DNA of 64,000 nucleotides from assembly GCA_963921825.1 (NCBI GenBank), contig OY997588.1, positions 132,711,203 through 132,775,202 of the forward strand, in the 5' to 3' direction. The DNA is from Erodium maritimum. Its lineage: Eukaryota; Streptophyta; Magnoliopsida; Geraniales; Geraniaceae. Position 1 is the first letter of the stretch. The number at the start of each line of letters is the position of its first letter. This document shows, one piece after another, positions 1 through 13,151 of the stretch. The notes beneath the pieces were generated by a model. That model ran no database searches and was not told the DNA's origin. It saw only the letters and a list, made by a program, of their open reading frames with translations. A program made the translations under genes and the position numbers.

Positions 1-419
1 TAGGTCTCATCCTGTGACCCACTCCTTTTTTTTTAATGCATTCACTTCTCTTTGATAAAAAGAAGATACTTTTTTAAGTACCGGCTCAATATTAGATTAT
101 ATATATTTAATTGTCTTATATAAATTCTTAATAAAAGAATATATTGGTGATTGTTATATTAGAGCATTCGTTGTGGGTCAAATTCTCAATTCTTCCCGTC
201 GTCGATTAAGTTGAAAATCCTGAAAAAGGAAGTCAAATCCCCGTATATATGTCTAATAGCACGTCGAATCTGCGAGCCTTGAAGAAACCGTCTACATATT
301 TCTCGACGTTGACACTACGTCGACTCGACGTGATTATATGAGTTGAATCGTTGACTAGCGTACCAGACGAATATACGCGTCTTTTCGTATCTGATACCAT
401 AAGTTTTTTGTGGCTATAA

Positions 420-840
420 ATAATGGCTCCCGAATCTGAAACTTCACTCACCAATCGTACATGCGATCCCTTTCTTCTCCAGCAGCCTCATCCGCTCAAC
501 AGATTCTTCGGTGGCACATTAGGCAGCAAAAAGGCTGAACACAAATCTCCGGAATGTTATTAAGTTGTTTCTTCGGCAAAGCAAGTGCAAAATATCCGAC
601 AATCATAATTGTTGTTTCTTCGGTTGATGCGACATTAGAGAGCTTCATGTGCGAGTATCAAGAGCTCCAAGATAATGACACCCCGAAGATGAGCCATGAG
701 AATTTGGCTATCTATAGGCTCTTCCTCAATGTAATGACGAGAAGAATAAATAGGTTGGTTTGATGTGGTATATGGGTTTTGGAGATCTTGTAATTTCTTA
801 TTTGAATTAATGAAATTTTGTTTTTTTTCGTACTAGATTT
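420..840 (+). pseudogene. Possible Harbinger accessory ORF1 remnant
   Basis: A TATA-like ctataaataatgg (414-426) precedes CT-rich leader-like sequence. A 69-residue frame (554-763) ends in an acidic then basic helix of the kind seen at the C-terminus of NAM-associated/Myb-like Harbinger ORF1 proteins. An AT-rich tail with AATTAATGAAATTTTG follows. Family assignment is weak and rests on position inside the putative element. Confidence 0.3.
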
Positions 841-997
841 TGGTTAATATTATCGTTTGTCGGACAATACACATAACATCCCCGTTCCCGACGCGTTAGA
901 AGGAAATTAGGAAAGCGAAAGAGGGGGTAATCTCCAAATTAATTTTCGTTCCCATGAAATATTTTTTATGTCCAAATAAATATATGTTCTCCTAGAA

Positions 998-2363
998 GAG
1001 AAATCTGGTGAGAACCATGTTTTAATGTAGGAACCGTGAGAACCAATCTAAGTCATCCATTTTAGGAACGGATGGATGAGATGCAATTGAGTAGTTGAAT
1101 TGTTGACTGCAAAAAAACAGCACCTTTTAGTAAGTGGTAAGAGCTTTTTAGTAAAACTATCATATTTTTTTTAACCAATTCACTAATTTAATTTTTCCCG
1201 CTTCGTTTGAACTCCGATTGGCTTCAAACTTGCGCCATTAGTTTTGTTTTTTTAAGGGCTTTCAATCAAGATCAGTCATGAATATATTTTGAAGCACGAA
1301 AAAAAATTATTTCGGGGTAGATTTTTTTAAAAAAAAATCTGGGTAATTTTTATCAACACTTTGCTCTGGATTTATCAACACTTTTACACTGGTTTTATCA
1401 ACACTTTACACTGGTTTTATCACCTCATTTTCCAAAACTGATCACGATTTTATCACCTCATCGCGTGCTTTTTACAAACACTAGTTTTATCAACACTAAA
1501 CACTAGGTTTATCATTCAAATTACGTGTGTTTTATCACCCCCATCACATGTTTTTTTGAAGCACGATTTTTTTTTTTAATTTTGGGGCTAGTTTTTAAAG
1601 GAATTATATATGGGTAATTTTTATCAACACTTTGCTCTGGTTTTATCTACACTTTACATTGGTTTTATCAACACTTTACACTGGTTTTATCACCCCATTC
1701 TCCAAAACTGATCATGATTTTTATCATCTCATCACATGCTTTTTATGAACACCAGTTTTATCAACACTAAACACTAGATATATCATTGAATTACGTGTTT
1801 TTTATCACCCCATCACAAGTTTTTTTTATCAACGTTAAACTCTAGTGTATCACACTTATTATCAAAATTGAAAATGATTTTTATCACCTCATTATTTGTT
1901 TTTTATCAGCTCATTACATGTTTTTTTATCAACATTTAGCACTAGTTTGGTACTCCAATATAAAACATTTATTAGTGAAGATTTATCAACGCTCAACATT
2001 ATTTTAATCACCTTGATATAAATTTTTATTTTCGTGCTTCAAAATATATTCATGACTGATCTTGACTTAAAGCCCTTGAAAAAAAGAAAAATATTGGCGC
2101 AAGTTTGAAGTTAATCGGAGTTCAAATGAAACGGGAAATATTAAATTAGTGAATTGGTGAAGAAAAAAATGGACACTTGTCCACATGGCACCATGTTATT
2201 ACAATTATGCCCTTGCTTGTGTGAGAATGGATGAATTAGGCGTGAACTATGGTAGAATTGAGATGATGATGTGGCATCATGGTGAATGTTGGATCTTAAA
2301 TGTGTGTGGCTAGGATTGGTTCTCATAGTTCTTATGTTAAGAGTGGTTCTCAATAGATTTCTC
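998..2363. mobile_element. Long-TIR non-autonomous DNA element with ttttatcaacac array
   Basis: 1,366 bp. The ends (gagaaatctggtgagaacc at the left; right end similar on the other strand) and several hundred bases inward are diverged inverted repeats, sharing gagaaccaatc, ttagtgaattgg, ttcaaacttgcg and aatatattttgaagcacg blocks. The middle (about 1,340-2,020) is a degenerate array of tttatcaacactt-like units. No coding sequence and no clear target duplication were found, so the superfamily is uncertain (Mutator-like is possible). Confidence 0.65.
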
Positions 2364-2650
2364 CTCTGTTCTCTCATTCATTGACATTTTAGTAAATTAT
2401 CTGTTCTTATGGCCAATATAACCGAATCGATGTATGACCACCCTGTCGATCATTAGCAATAGACAACTTCATTATAGAAAAGAAAAAGGCAACTAAATTA
2501 TTAATAAATCGATTAGAGTCTATTATAGAACAAATGCTCTTAACAATTATCAACCTGTATCATTGATTATAGCGATGACATGTCTATATCAAGAACAGCA
2601 TGCTGTTGAGTAACAGCATGAACACACGAGAAAAAGAAAGGGGTAAAACC

Positions 2651-3016
2651 GAGAATTAACTATCCCTGACTTGTACCGCTCAGGAACATACTGCTGACTT
2701 ATTTTTGGGTCAGAAATGCACGGTTGACTTAGGTATTTACTAAAAAGTAATTTTTTCCGTAATGAATTAACATTTTCCGTTAGAGATGACATAAAACGTT
2801 AGTAAAAGCTGGAAAAAACTAACAAGTCTACGGTTAGTTTTTGAGTTCAATAGTCATACTGCAGGTTGTTCTTGGAGTTTTTCCTAACTTGCATCGTCAT
2901 CTCTAACGGAAAATGTTAGTTTGTGTAATTACCTTAAGTCAGGAGTGCGTTTCTGATCGACAAAAAAGTCAATCGTAGTTCTTGAGATGTACAAGTCGAA
3001 GATAGTTAGTACCTAG
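2651..3016. mobile_element. MITE with about 140-bp imperfect inverted repeats
   Basis: Left arm about 2,651-2,791, right arm about 2,896-3,016. The inner block acattttccgttagagatga (about 2,770) recurs inverted near 2,897. Outer blocks share aactatc, gacttgtac and tgacttattttt-like strings. Non-coding. Target duplication not resolved. Confidence 0.6.
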
Positions 3017-3034
3017 AGTTTTTCCAAAAAGAAA

Positions 3035-3150
3035 ACACTACAAGGAGGGCGCCTTTAAAGTCATCATACTTAACAAAAGCTCGAAGATATAATACACCAC
3101 AAGAACGGCTCCTTCAAAGTCATCATACTTAACAGAAAAGTTCAGTACAG
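3035..3150. repeat. Two-copy tandem repeat, about 62 bp
   Basis: A unit containing tttaaagtcatcatacttaa recurs once, about 62 bases downstream, with small changes. It lies between the MITE and the retroposon. Confidence 0.5.
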
Positions 3151-3295
3151 ATATAATGCAAACACAAAATGGAATTGATCCTCGATAATCACAAAAACTA
3201 GCCGAACGTTAAAGTAATTATCAACTGTGCATGATACAATCAAAAAAACAATTGAACTGAAAAATCCCCAATTAGAGTCATCAATCCATAAATAC

Positions 3296-3801
3296 TCTTC
3301 TTGTTGCAATACAAATCTCTCTAAGGTTGCTTTGGCTTGGTGATGCTAATTTCCTTCCATCTCTACCCCTTTCCTGCCTTTTCCTTTTTGCTGCAGTCAG
3401 GTTATCTTGGCTCCATTTCTTGGTGGTTGCTGGGTTTATGCTACAATCTTCTCTTGCTGCAGATTTTTCAATCCAAAGTTGCTGCATAACTCTCTACCAT
3501 CCTCGGCTTTTCTGTATATTGCCTTCTGCTCAGCTTGCTTGGAGTGCAAGGAACACTCGGCTTTGCTTGGCTAGCAAGCTTTCTCGGTTTTGAATACTTT
3601 GCTTCACCTGCAAGTCACAAGTTATTTCTCATTTTAGTTGTTTGTTGTTTGTGTTGTGTTTTATTTGTAGTTGAGATCTCTTATAGATGGCATATGATCA
3701 TCTTGGAGAATCCCCTTTTTTTTTGTGGTCTTCTTGGCCTTGTAGCTCTCTTTTACCTCAAAAGAGGCTCTTTAATTGAAAAAATTGCCTATTCAAAAAA
3801 A
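3296..3801 (+). mobile_element. Poly-A retroposon with 13-bp target duplication
   Basis: About 506 bp ending in an A run and flanked by aatccataaatac at 3,283-3,295 and 3,802-3,814. The 3' part (ctcttttacctcaaaagagg... then attcaaaaaaaaa) resembles plant LINE tails. No conserved protein, so it is a 5'-truncated LINE or a retroposed transcript. Open frames inside are low-complexity and not supported as genes. Confidence 0.75.
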
Positions 3802-4139
3802 AATCCATAAATACACCACCAGTTTTCACGTGTCCTATCCAAAACCACGGGAACCGAATCCGAACCACCGCAACTCAGCCTATATACACGCCTAAAAGTG
3901 AAAACAGTAACAGCATCTGCTATTGGCGTCCCGTGCTAGCGTGATTCCGTCCGTAACTGATGGCGAGGCCGTCGTCGCGTGTTGCTGACACAAGCGGCAA
4001 TCGAGACAGACGTCAAGCAGTCGGTCGACTATGACATTACTTAATCGCGAGATGACACATGTCCATTGATTTTGAGAAAAAAATGATCGTTATGCTGAAA
4101 GTTGTCGCGTCACGTGACTTGTGGATTTGACATTCGTTT

Positions 4140-4464
4140 ATCGGGATGGTTGGCTCGAACAATGACATCAATGTCCTCAACGCCGACCACTTATTCAAGG
4201 AAGTTTTTCATGACCGTGGAGAACAAGATCAAGGGGCATCACTACGACCGACCTTATTATTTGGTTGACGATATTTACTCATCATAAAGTCGGTTCGTGA
4301 AGTCGATTCACCATCCTCATACTCGCAAACACAAATTGTTTGTTAAAGTCTAAGAAGGTGCTCGAAAAGATATTGAACGAGATTTTGGAGTCCTCCAAGC
4401 ATGGTGGAACATAATTTCAGGCCCGCTCGTGGTTGGAAGAGGAAGACTTTGGCTCATATGATGC
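4140..4464 (+). pseudogene. PIF/Harbinger transposase (DDE_Tnp_4/HARBI1-like) fragment
   Basis: Translated in more than one frame, the plus strand gives pieces in the order of plant Harbinger transposases: GMVGSNNDINVLNADHLF, then the YYLVDDIY-type strand, then FVKSIHHPHT, then RKDIERDFGVLQA and GPARGWKRKTLAHMM. There are at least one frameshift (about 4,200) and two in-frame stops (about 4,285 and 4,350). The reading is cut by the gypsy insertion at 4,465. The catalytic upstream part is not found; 3,815-4,139 contains nothing recognisable. Confidence 0.7.
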
Positions 4465-7388
4465 TGTCACGCCCCAAATCTGGTTTTGACCGGATTCGAG
4501 ACGTGAGGTAGGAATAGTAATGAAATAATAATAAAGTTAAAGTAATTGGGAAACAAATCCAAACCTTTAAAATTCCAAATAACGATTATGATGAAAATAA
4601 GTCAATTGCCCAGTCCAAACACGTAAGAAAAGTAGTTCGATACAAGGTGGAAAGTACGTCCAACTACAATAAGCCACCCGGATCCTCCCGGAACCCCCGA
4701 GTCCCGAAGCAATCTCTACATCTACTCAACAAAGAAACCTGTACAAACAGTAAACATGAAGGGGGGTGAGCTTACGCTCAGTAGGAAAAAGTAGTAAAGT
4801 AAAAGAAACCTCTGCTTGGTAAGAAAACACAGTTTGTACAATTATCAAAGGTTCCGATTAGTACGATTAACCAAAGAAAGCGCCATAATCATATATCAAC
4901 AAGAATTGCAATGATTAATAAAACTGTAAGTCAAGGAAATCAAAAGAGAGGCAGTTTATTCTTTAATAAAAACAACTAAGGAAACTACGTATGATGTCAC
5001 ATAGATAACTTAACCCACAATACTCTGATCCACAATTGGTCAATGTATCATATCGGATTGCCCCTCGGCCCAGAGGAGACACATATCGTCGAGGCTACCA
5101 GAAAAATTCCTAAGGGGACACATATCATCGGAGCTCTCGGAAATGTCCCCAAAGGACCATAGATCATCGGGGTGAAGTAAGATGTTCTCCCGGAAACGCT
5201 CCCGCAGGAACGCATACCCTCGGGATGAAGCAACAAGTAAACAATCCCCTCAGGGTAAACAACTCACGTCATACCGGAATTCTCTTCGGCCCGGACGTCT
5301 TTCCGGGATTCACATTGGGGTAACACAATACCGGAATTCGCATCGGTCTTCCCAGAATTCGCATCGGGGTTACCACAATCAATCGGCCTAGGTACTACCC
5401 TACATCGGCATTCCCCTCGGTATAAGTATCATGCCGGAACACAACTCATCTTAGAACACACCTCAAGGAAATAGCACGTGGCATAAAGTCATAATACAAC
5501 CACAACTTAGCAAATCCAACAATCTTACCACAACACGCTCAAAGAACTCATAATAACAGGCACGCTTGCCCGACATGACTTACCAAACACGTTCCATCGG
5601 TCTATCACTCACCCGATCATACCATTTGGCACAATCAATTCACAATCAACAATCACTCAATCAATCATAACACGGATCAACCATTCACATACAATCATCA
5701 TAATTCTTCTAGTTTAGTGTGACTCTTATATTAACCTAAAGACGGAGCATGCATCAATACTAAGGACGAACAATCATCAAGCAGTACATTCACAAGCAAT
5801 CATAAGGCTCGACATGGCCATTCTACCAGCACGACAATTTCCCAAAGTAATGAAAGCGGTTAACTAGTGAATCACATCCTATATGCATACTAAGACTCGT
5901 CCGGTTATTATTATAATTGAAAATCAGTTATTCTAGTGAATCACATCCTATACGCAAACTAGGACATTTCCGGTTATTATTATCCTATAGGCATACTATT
6001 AGCGTTCTTTAAATTAATAGAGGAGTTTAGTACTTTTCCCTACCTTGAAATCTCCAACACTCAAATACTCCTAGCTGCTGACGTCCTAGCTAGCTCCTCC
6101 TCGTCCTCTCATGTGGTCCAAAAGTTTCTTCCTTCGACAAGCACGGCCCAAGGTCTTGGATCACAAACAAAACAATAATTAAAGACTAACCACGAGACAA
6201 GCATCTAAGATAAAAAAAAACCCCAACCGTTTGGTTTAAAAATAGCCTTTTGAAATAGACGAAAAAAAACTCAAAGAGGATTCAAAAGGACTAAAACTGG
6301 TCTGCCACGGATCGGGTCACGGAGCCGTGAGACTCCCCGCCACGGATGACGTCACGGAACCGTGAGACTCCCCGTCACGGATGACGTCACGGACCCGTGA
6401 CGTGTGCCATCACGGTCTCCCTCACAGAGCCGTGACGTCTCCCGTCACGGTGCCCGTCACGGATCCGTGACGACTCAGACCTGTTTCATCCTTCTTCTTC
6501 CTCCAGCCTCTTTTTCACGAAAATAACGCCCAAAACTCCATTTTCAGTCATCCAAAACCTCCAAAACAGTTCAATCACTTCAATACCCAAGGTAGGATTC
6601 ATCAAACCAACCAATGCCCAAGAGATTTCAAATCAAAAAGCAACCAAAACCCAAAGATTTAAACAAAAACTCAATCATCTATTTCACCAAAGTAACAACT
6701 AACAACAATCAACCACATAGAACATCAAACTTAGCTAGCTTAGGCAAAACCGAAGTAAACCCATAACTAGAAATGAATGGAAAAGAGATTGTGATAGTGT
6801 ACATACCTTTAGATTGATGAGATGATGAAGAAGATGGACTTTTGGGAATGTTTTTGTGGAGGAAAGGCTTGAAAGGAGCTTCTTTTGCTTTGCTTCTTCT
6901 TCAAGCTTCAATGGAGGCTCCTCTTCTCCTCTCTCTTTAGCTAGGTTCGGCCAACACTAATTGGTTTGCTCCAATTGCTTTAAAGGACCTAAATTGGTTA
7001 AAGACCAAAAAGCCCTTTAACTCTTATCCACTTAAAGCCACCAAGGAAGGGTAAAAGGGTCCTTTTTGCCTCTCTTCTTCCCCTCCAAGCTAACATGGAC
7101 AAGTGTCCATGTAGGGACCACTTGGTCCTTAAATAATTACAGCACTTTAAGTTAATTGGGAATTAGTCGATAAAAAGTCCCGGTTTGACCAAAAGTTGAC
7201 TTGTCCAAAATTACAGTCAAATTAAAGGAAATGGCCCAACTGAGCTAACCGTGATGACGGCTAAGCCTTTTGGGCCCCGGAAAGGTCCCGAACGACTCCC
7301 GGACTCATCGGTTGACTTTTTCGGCCGAAAGTCAAACTTCGCCAAAAATCACCGGTTCGACCGGGATCGACCGGGAGCGGTTCTTACA
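4465..7388 (-). repeat. 3' LTR of the older gypsy element
   Basis: 2,924 bp, tgtcacgcc...gttcttaca on the plus strand. It contains a tandem array of short palindromes at about 6,300-6,475, including an 18-bp perfect palindrome cgtcacggatccgtgacg at 6,455-6,472. Confidence 0.88.
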
Positions 7389-7499
7389 ATATACCCCCCT
7401 TAAAAGAATTTCGTCCTAGAAATTTAAAACAGGAGTACCTCAAAGTTCGAACATGTTGGGATACTTCGCGCGAACCTCATACTCGCGCTCCCAAGTCGA

Positions 7500-10158
7500 C
7501 TAGGCTCCTTGGTGCTTCCACTGCACTCGTACTAGAGGAATAGTCTTTCCACGTAAGACCTTCTCCCGCGTATCCAAAATTCTGACTGGCTGCTCCTCAT
7601 ACGGAACATCATCAGCTACCTCGATGTCCGTCCACTCGATAACATGGGAAGGGTCCATAGTGTACTTCCGCAGCTGGGATACGTGGAAGACGTTATGAAC
7701 GTTCCCGAGCTGCGGTGGCAATGCAAGGCGATAGGCAACGACTGCAACTCTGCCCAAAATCTCAAAAGGTCCGATAAACCGCGGGCCAACTTGCCTCCGC
7801 CGCGGTTGAACCGCAAATGTCCCTTCTTTGGGCTCACCTTCGAAAACACATGGTCACCAACTGTAAACTCAAGAGGTAGAGGTCGTCTATCTGCGCGGTC
7901 TTTAACCGCTCTCGAATCAATGCGACCTTCTCGGTCGTCTCCTGGACAAGTTCCAGACCAAGTAGACTCCGGTCTCCTACCTCTGCCCAACACACGGGCG
8001 ATCTGCACGGTCTACCATACAACGCCTCAAATGGTGCCATCCCAATACTGGACCGATAACTGTTGTTGTAGGCGAACTCAACTAATGGCAGGTGCTCCTC
8101 CCAAAATCTGGAGGTGAAACGGGGATCCCTGTCGGAAACAACGGACACCGGAACCCCGTGAAGCCAGATGATCTCTCGAACGTACAACCGACTCAGGGTG
8201 TCAACCGTGTCGGTCATCCTCATGGCTAAAAAGTGCACCGACTTAGCCAGTCGGTCAACCACAACCCAAACAACGTCATGCCCTCTCGGCGACCTCGGCA
8301 AGCCACTCACGAAGTCCATCGTGACATGCTCCCACTTCCACTCCGCGATCGGTAGTGGTTGTAGCAAATCGGTGGGACGCTGATGCTCAACCTTCACTTG
8401 CTGACAAGTAAGGCATCTAAAAACGAACTCTGCGACTGCTCTACGCATCCCGCTCCACCAGAACTGCCGTCGGATGTCCCGATACATCTTGGTGCCACCC
8501 GGATGCACAGCAAGACGGGAGTGATGACACTCTCTCAACACGACGTCTCTACAACCCCGCGGCACAAACAGTCGCCCTCAATAACGTAGACCCTGATCGG
8601 CACTCTGCTCTTAGCCCTCGGTATCAACACCGCTGATCATCCTCTCTTAGATCTCTGCCGTCTCGGCTTGTGCTTCCAGCACACGAACAACTAATGTGGG
8701 CTGAGCCACCAATGAACACATAGTCACACCATCTGTGATCTCATCTAGCTCAAGCCTGAACGAGCTCAACTCCTCCATCATGTCCCACTCTCAGACAGAT
8801 ATACTAGCAATGCAGTGGGTCGACTTCCTACTCAAGGCATCGGCGACGACGTTCGCCTTGCCCGGATGATAAAGTAGCTCGAAGTCGTACTCCTCAAGTA
8901 GCTCCATCCACCGCCTCTGGCGCATGTTCAGGTCGCGCTGGGAGAAAATGTATTTGAGGCTCTTGTGATCCGAGAACACCTGGAATCGCTCTCCATACAA
9001 GTAGTGTCGCCAGCTCTTCACAGCAAAGACAACTACTGCCAACTCCAGATCGTGGGTAGGGTAGTTGCGCTCATGTATCTTCAATTGTCTGGAGCCATAG
9101 GCAACTACCTTCCCTGACTGCGTCAACACACATCTCAGTCCCTCACCGGACGCATCACAGTACACGTCATAACCGACCCTGCGCTCCAGCACTATCAACA
9201 CGGGAGCGGTAGTCAAACGAGCCTTCAGCTCGGTAAAGGAGTGCTCACACTCATCGGTCCACAGAAACTCTGCTCCCTTGTGTGTCATTGCGGTTATCGG
9301 CGTGGCCAGACGTGAGAAGTACTGGGCGAACCGTCGATAGTATCCCACCAATCCCAGGAAGCTACGGATCTCAAATACACTCTTGGGTCGTGCCCACTTC
9401 GAAATTGCATCGATCTTTGCCGGGTCGACTAAGATACCCTCTCGGGACACAACATGCCCGAGTAACTTCACCTCGGCGAGTCAAAACTCGCACTTCTCCA
9501 AGTTGTCGTACAATTGGTGAGTGCGCAACAATGTCAAAACTGTCCTCAAGTGCTCCTCATGCGCCTCCTCACTCGGCGAATAAATCAGAATGTCGTCCAC
9601 AAACACCACGACGAACTGATCCAGGTACGGTCGGAAAATACCATTCATTAGGTCCATGAAAGTTGTAGGTGCGTTCGTCAACCCGAACGACATCACTAGA
9701 AACTCGAAGTGACCGTACCGAGTCCGAAATGCGGTCTTTGCCACATCCTCATCTCGAACTCTCAACTGATAATACCCTGATCGTAGATCAATCTTCGAGA
9801 AGCACTTCGCTCCTCTCAGCTGATCGAACAAATCATCAATCCTCGGCATCGGATATCGGTTCTTCACCGTGACCCGGTTCAACTTCTGGTAGTCGATGCA
9901 CATCCTCAGTGCTCCACTCTTCTTCTTCACGAAGAGGGCGGGTGCTCCCCAGGGCGAGGCTCTCGGACGGATGAATCCCTTCTCTTGAAACTCCTCGAGT
10001 TGTCGCTTCAGTTCGACGAACTCGGCTGGTGCAAAACGATACGGGGCCATAGATAATGGCGCCGTACCTGGGATCAAATCGATCCTAAACTCCACCTCGC
10101 GTGCCGGCGGTAGACCTGACAGCTCCTCTGGAAAGACCTCCGGGAACTCACATACCAC
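7500..10158 (-). pseudogene. Gypsy RT, RNase H, integrase and chromodomain region (older element)
   Basis: Reverse transcriptase about 9.5-10.16 kb, RNase H about 8.8-9.47 kb, integrase and chromodomain-like tail about 7.5-8.57 kb, all minus strand. Motifs match those of the young gypsy element closely enough to place both in the same clade. Confidence 0.83.
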
Positions 10159-10176
10159 TCTCGGCAGCTCTCTACT

Positions 10177-12061
10177 CTACACGACCTCCGTCTCATCTCC
10201 CACGGTCAAGGTGAACAGGAGCACTCCGCTCCTACTGCCCAAGACGCAAGTGACGATCGTATCGCCCGACACCACTGTCACCTGCCGTCGATAGCAATCA
10301 ATCGATGCTCGATACCTCGCGAGCCAGTCCGTCCCCAATATCACGTCGAAAGTCGTCATGTCCAAAACAAGTAAGTCACCAACAAAAGGGCAATCAGCCA
10401 CTCTAATCTCACAATCAAGACAAACGGTCCTTAAGATCACATCTCCCGTAACCGGGGTATCAAGACAAAGGGGTCGACTCAACGTCTCCACCCGCAACCC
10501 CAAAGAATCAGCAAGAGTAGAAAAGATGAAAGAATGTGAAGCCCCAGTATCAAATAAGAAAGACGACCAGGTATTATAAAGCAAGCACGTACCTTGGGTG
10601 GTCTCATGACCGGAGTACTGTCTCTCAGCTCTGGAGTCAGTGACGGCATAGACTCGGCCCTGCTGTGCCTAGGGTCCTCCAATCGGTGGTGGTGGAAGTG
10701 TCACCTGTTGTGAAGTCCTCGGCTAATGTCTCTGTGCTGGTGCCCCCACCGCCTGACGCGGGGCCCTCGGAGGCTGTGCCTAACGTGGTCGAATGGGGGG
10801 GGGGGGGGGGGTGGGTGGGGGGGGGGGAGGGGGGTCTGGCGAGGCTGCGCCTTCTGAGGTCTCGACGCTGGCGCTCCTCAAACCCGATCGGACACGCGAA
10901 GGAGAGGTGTCCCTATCGGCCGCACTGATAGCACGTCCTCTCATAAGAACGCGGTCTCTCCCCGAATCTCGGCGGACGATCAATCTGATGATCTACAGGT
11001 CCGTTGTTCCTCGGGCAGTCTCGGGCTAGGTGGCCCAGCTGCATGCACAATGGGCACAACTACGCTACCGGGGAAGGTCCAACTGACGCTACTGCTCCGA
11101 CCCGGCGCATGCCACCAGAGACCCTCTGCCTCCTCGGATCGCGGCTCTCGAACGGCCACAAGAAGCCACTCGGCCTCGACCTGATCTCCCGCGCCCTGGC
11201 GGTCTCCCGAAAGTGCCTCTCCACAGCTAATGCCTGGTCCACTAGTGTAGAGTACTCCTCAGTCTTGAAAGCAATGACCCGATCCGCGATCGACGGGATG
11301 AGTCCTCTCTCAAAACTCCTGCAGCGGCTCTCCTCGGTCTGCACCATCTATGGTGCGAAGCGAGACAAGGATGTGAACCTCGCCTCATTCTCCGAGACGG
11401 TTATCCCTCTCTAACGCGGTTCCAGGAACTGCTGGTGCCTGTCATCTCGAACAGATCGAGGGAAATACTGCTCCAGGAACAGTCTGCTGAACAACTGGAA
11501 ATCATCTCCAACCCTGGTCTGCACATGTTTCCACCAGTAGTACGCCTCCCCCTCTAGCTGAAATGTCGCAAAAGATACCCTCAGACGACCATCAGATACC
11601 CTAGACGTATCCAGATTGCGGGTAATCCGCTCCAGCCACTCCGCGGCTGCCTCAGGATCTGACCCCCCAGAATAGACTAGTGTGCCCAGCTTGCAGAAAT
11701 CTCTGAGAGCATGGGCCGTATAGTTGTCAATCTGACCTGGCCTCTCAACAACGGCTGTGGTAGCAGTAGGCACAGTCTCTGGTGCCAGTGCTGCAGTCTC
11801 TCTCTGGGCGCTGATTGCCGCGAGAACTGCGCGAACCACCTCATCTAGAGGAGTCGCCTGGGTCGGCTCTACGACCGGAGGAACTCTGGGTGGTAACCCT
11901 GACGGCCCAGCCCCAACTCTCTTGTGCTCTGCAGAAGTGGTACCCTGGGCACTTGCTGCCCATGCCTGCCCAATGGCAGGTGACTGCCCCTGGCCCCCAG
12001 CTGGGCGACTTCTAGTGCCTCTCGGAACGTAGACGCGAGACATATCGTATACCCGCTGCAC
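10177..12061 (-). pseudogene. Gypsy gag and protease region (older element)
   Basis: Translation on the minus strand shows the basic N-terminus and capsid-like region of chromovirus gag (about 11.0-12.04 kb) and the aspartic protease (about 10.2-10.6 kb, FDTGAS). The stretch between them includes a long G tract at about 10,795-10,835. Fossil, several breaks across the element. Confidence 0.8.
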
Positions 12062-12064
12062 GGA

Positions 12065-13136
12065 TAACGCACATGTTTAGTTTCTCAGTTTAGAACAAAG
12101 TGGTTCGATTAAAACACAAACGTTCACACGCGTTTCAAAAAGGTCACACTCGGACCAACAGTACTTAGTCTTAGTATAGTCATATATAATACTTCATAAA
12201 AGCAGAGAAGTCTGGACACTTGTGCCTCTCACAGAATCAATCATACAATTCAACCATCTCCCACAGAAGGCACAGTTTCAAACAAGTCACAGAAGCAACA
12301 TACCGGACCGGCATACACCTCGGCCGTGTATCTTCCCATGGCATGGGGTACAATCACAACATAACAATTCCGTAAGCCCTTGCATTAATTCTTTTCCACA
12401 GTTCTCAATACTTTATCTTTCTATCACAACATTCATGTCGATCTCACGTCGTTACAACCCGATTCAGGCGTCCCCGAATCTCGTTGTAACCACTTGACAT
12501 CCCCCTATCGCGTTCGACTATAGTGGCGCCCCTGAGTCAACCCATGATAGTACAAGCACTTCAGTTTTGCAGAAATTTCGGCATGACCCATTTGTATAAT
12601 CCACTAGCCATCTGCTTAAGCGGGACATTTAATAAACAATTGCACACGACGTTCAGTACATAAAGCACACCACAACCATCATAAGTACACACCACCGCAA
12701 AACATCGTAAGTACACCACTCGGGTCTCTGTAATTACTCGATTACCACCCGATCAAGTCAACATTTCAAATTCACCAATCAAACAATGACCGACCAAGGT
12801 GGTAATCCTCTTAACAATTCATCAACCAACACGTCATAAACAACCAGAGCATCGCTCGTTAAACCAACCTCGATCTCAACTGATCGGCATCATGGATCGA
12901 CCCAGGTATACATCCACAGGGAATAAGGTACAAATCAAGCAAGGAAAATAGCATAACAAAAAGAAGGCAAGACTTAGACAAAGCACTTCAACAATCGAGA
13001 CTCTTGTCGTTTCGACTCTACGCATAGGATAATTCCGACTTGCGTCACCGAGCACTACGACTTTAACCACCTAACTCTACCCACCTAATTGACGTATGGT
13101 CCGAGGCTTTGAAAAACAATTTCAAAATGAAACCAG
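12065..13136 (-). other. Leader of the older gypsy element
   Basis: About 1.07 kb between the Met-tRNA primer site and gag. AT-rich with no coding or tandem structure of note. Parts resemble the leader of the young element (both contain the string attcaggcgtccccgaa). Confidence 0.6.
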
Positions 13137-13151
13137 ACTCTGATACCAAAT

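Noticed and set aside
1-161. Left edge sequence
   Set aside because: AT-rich, with no feature that could be supported.
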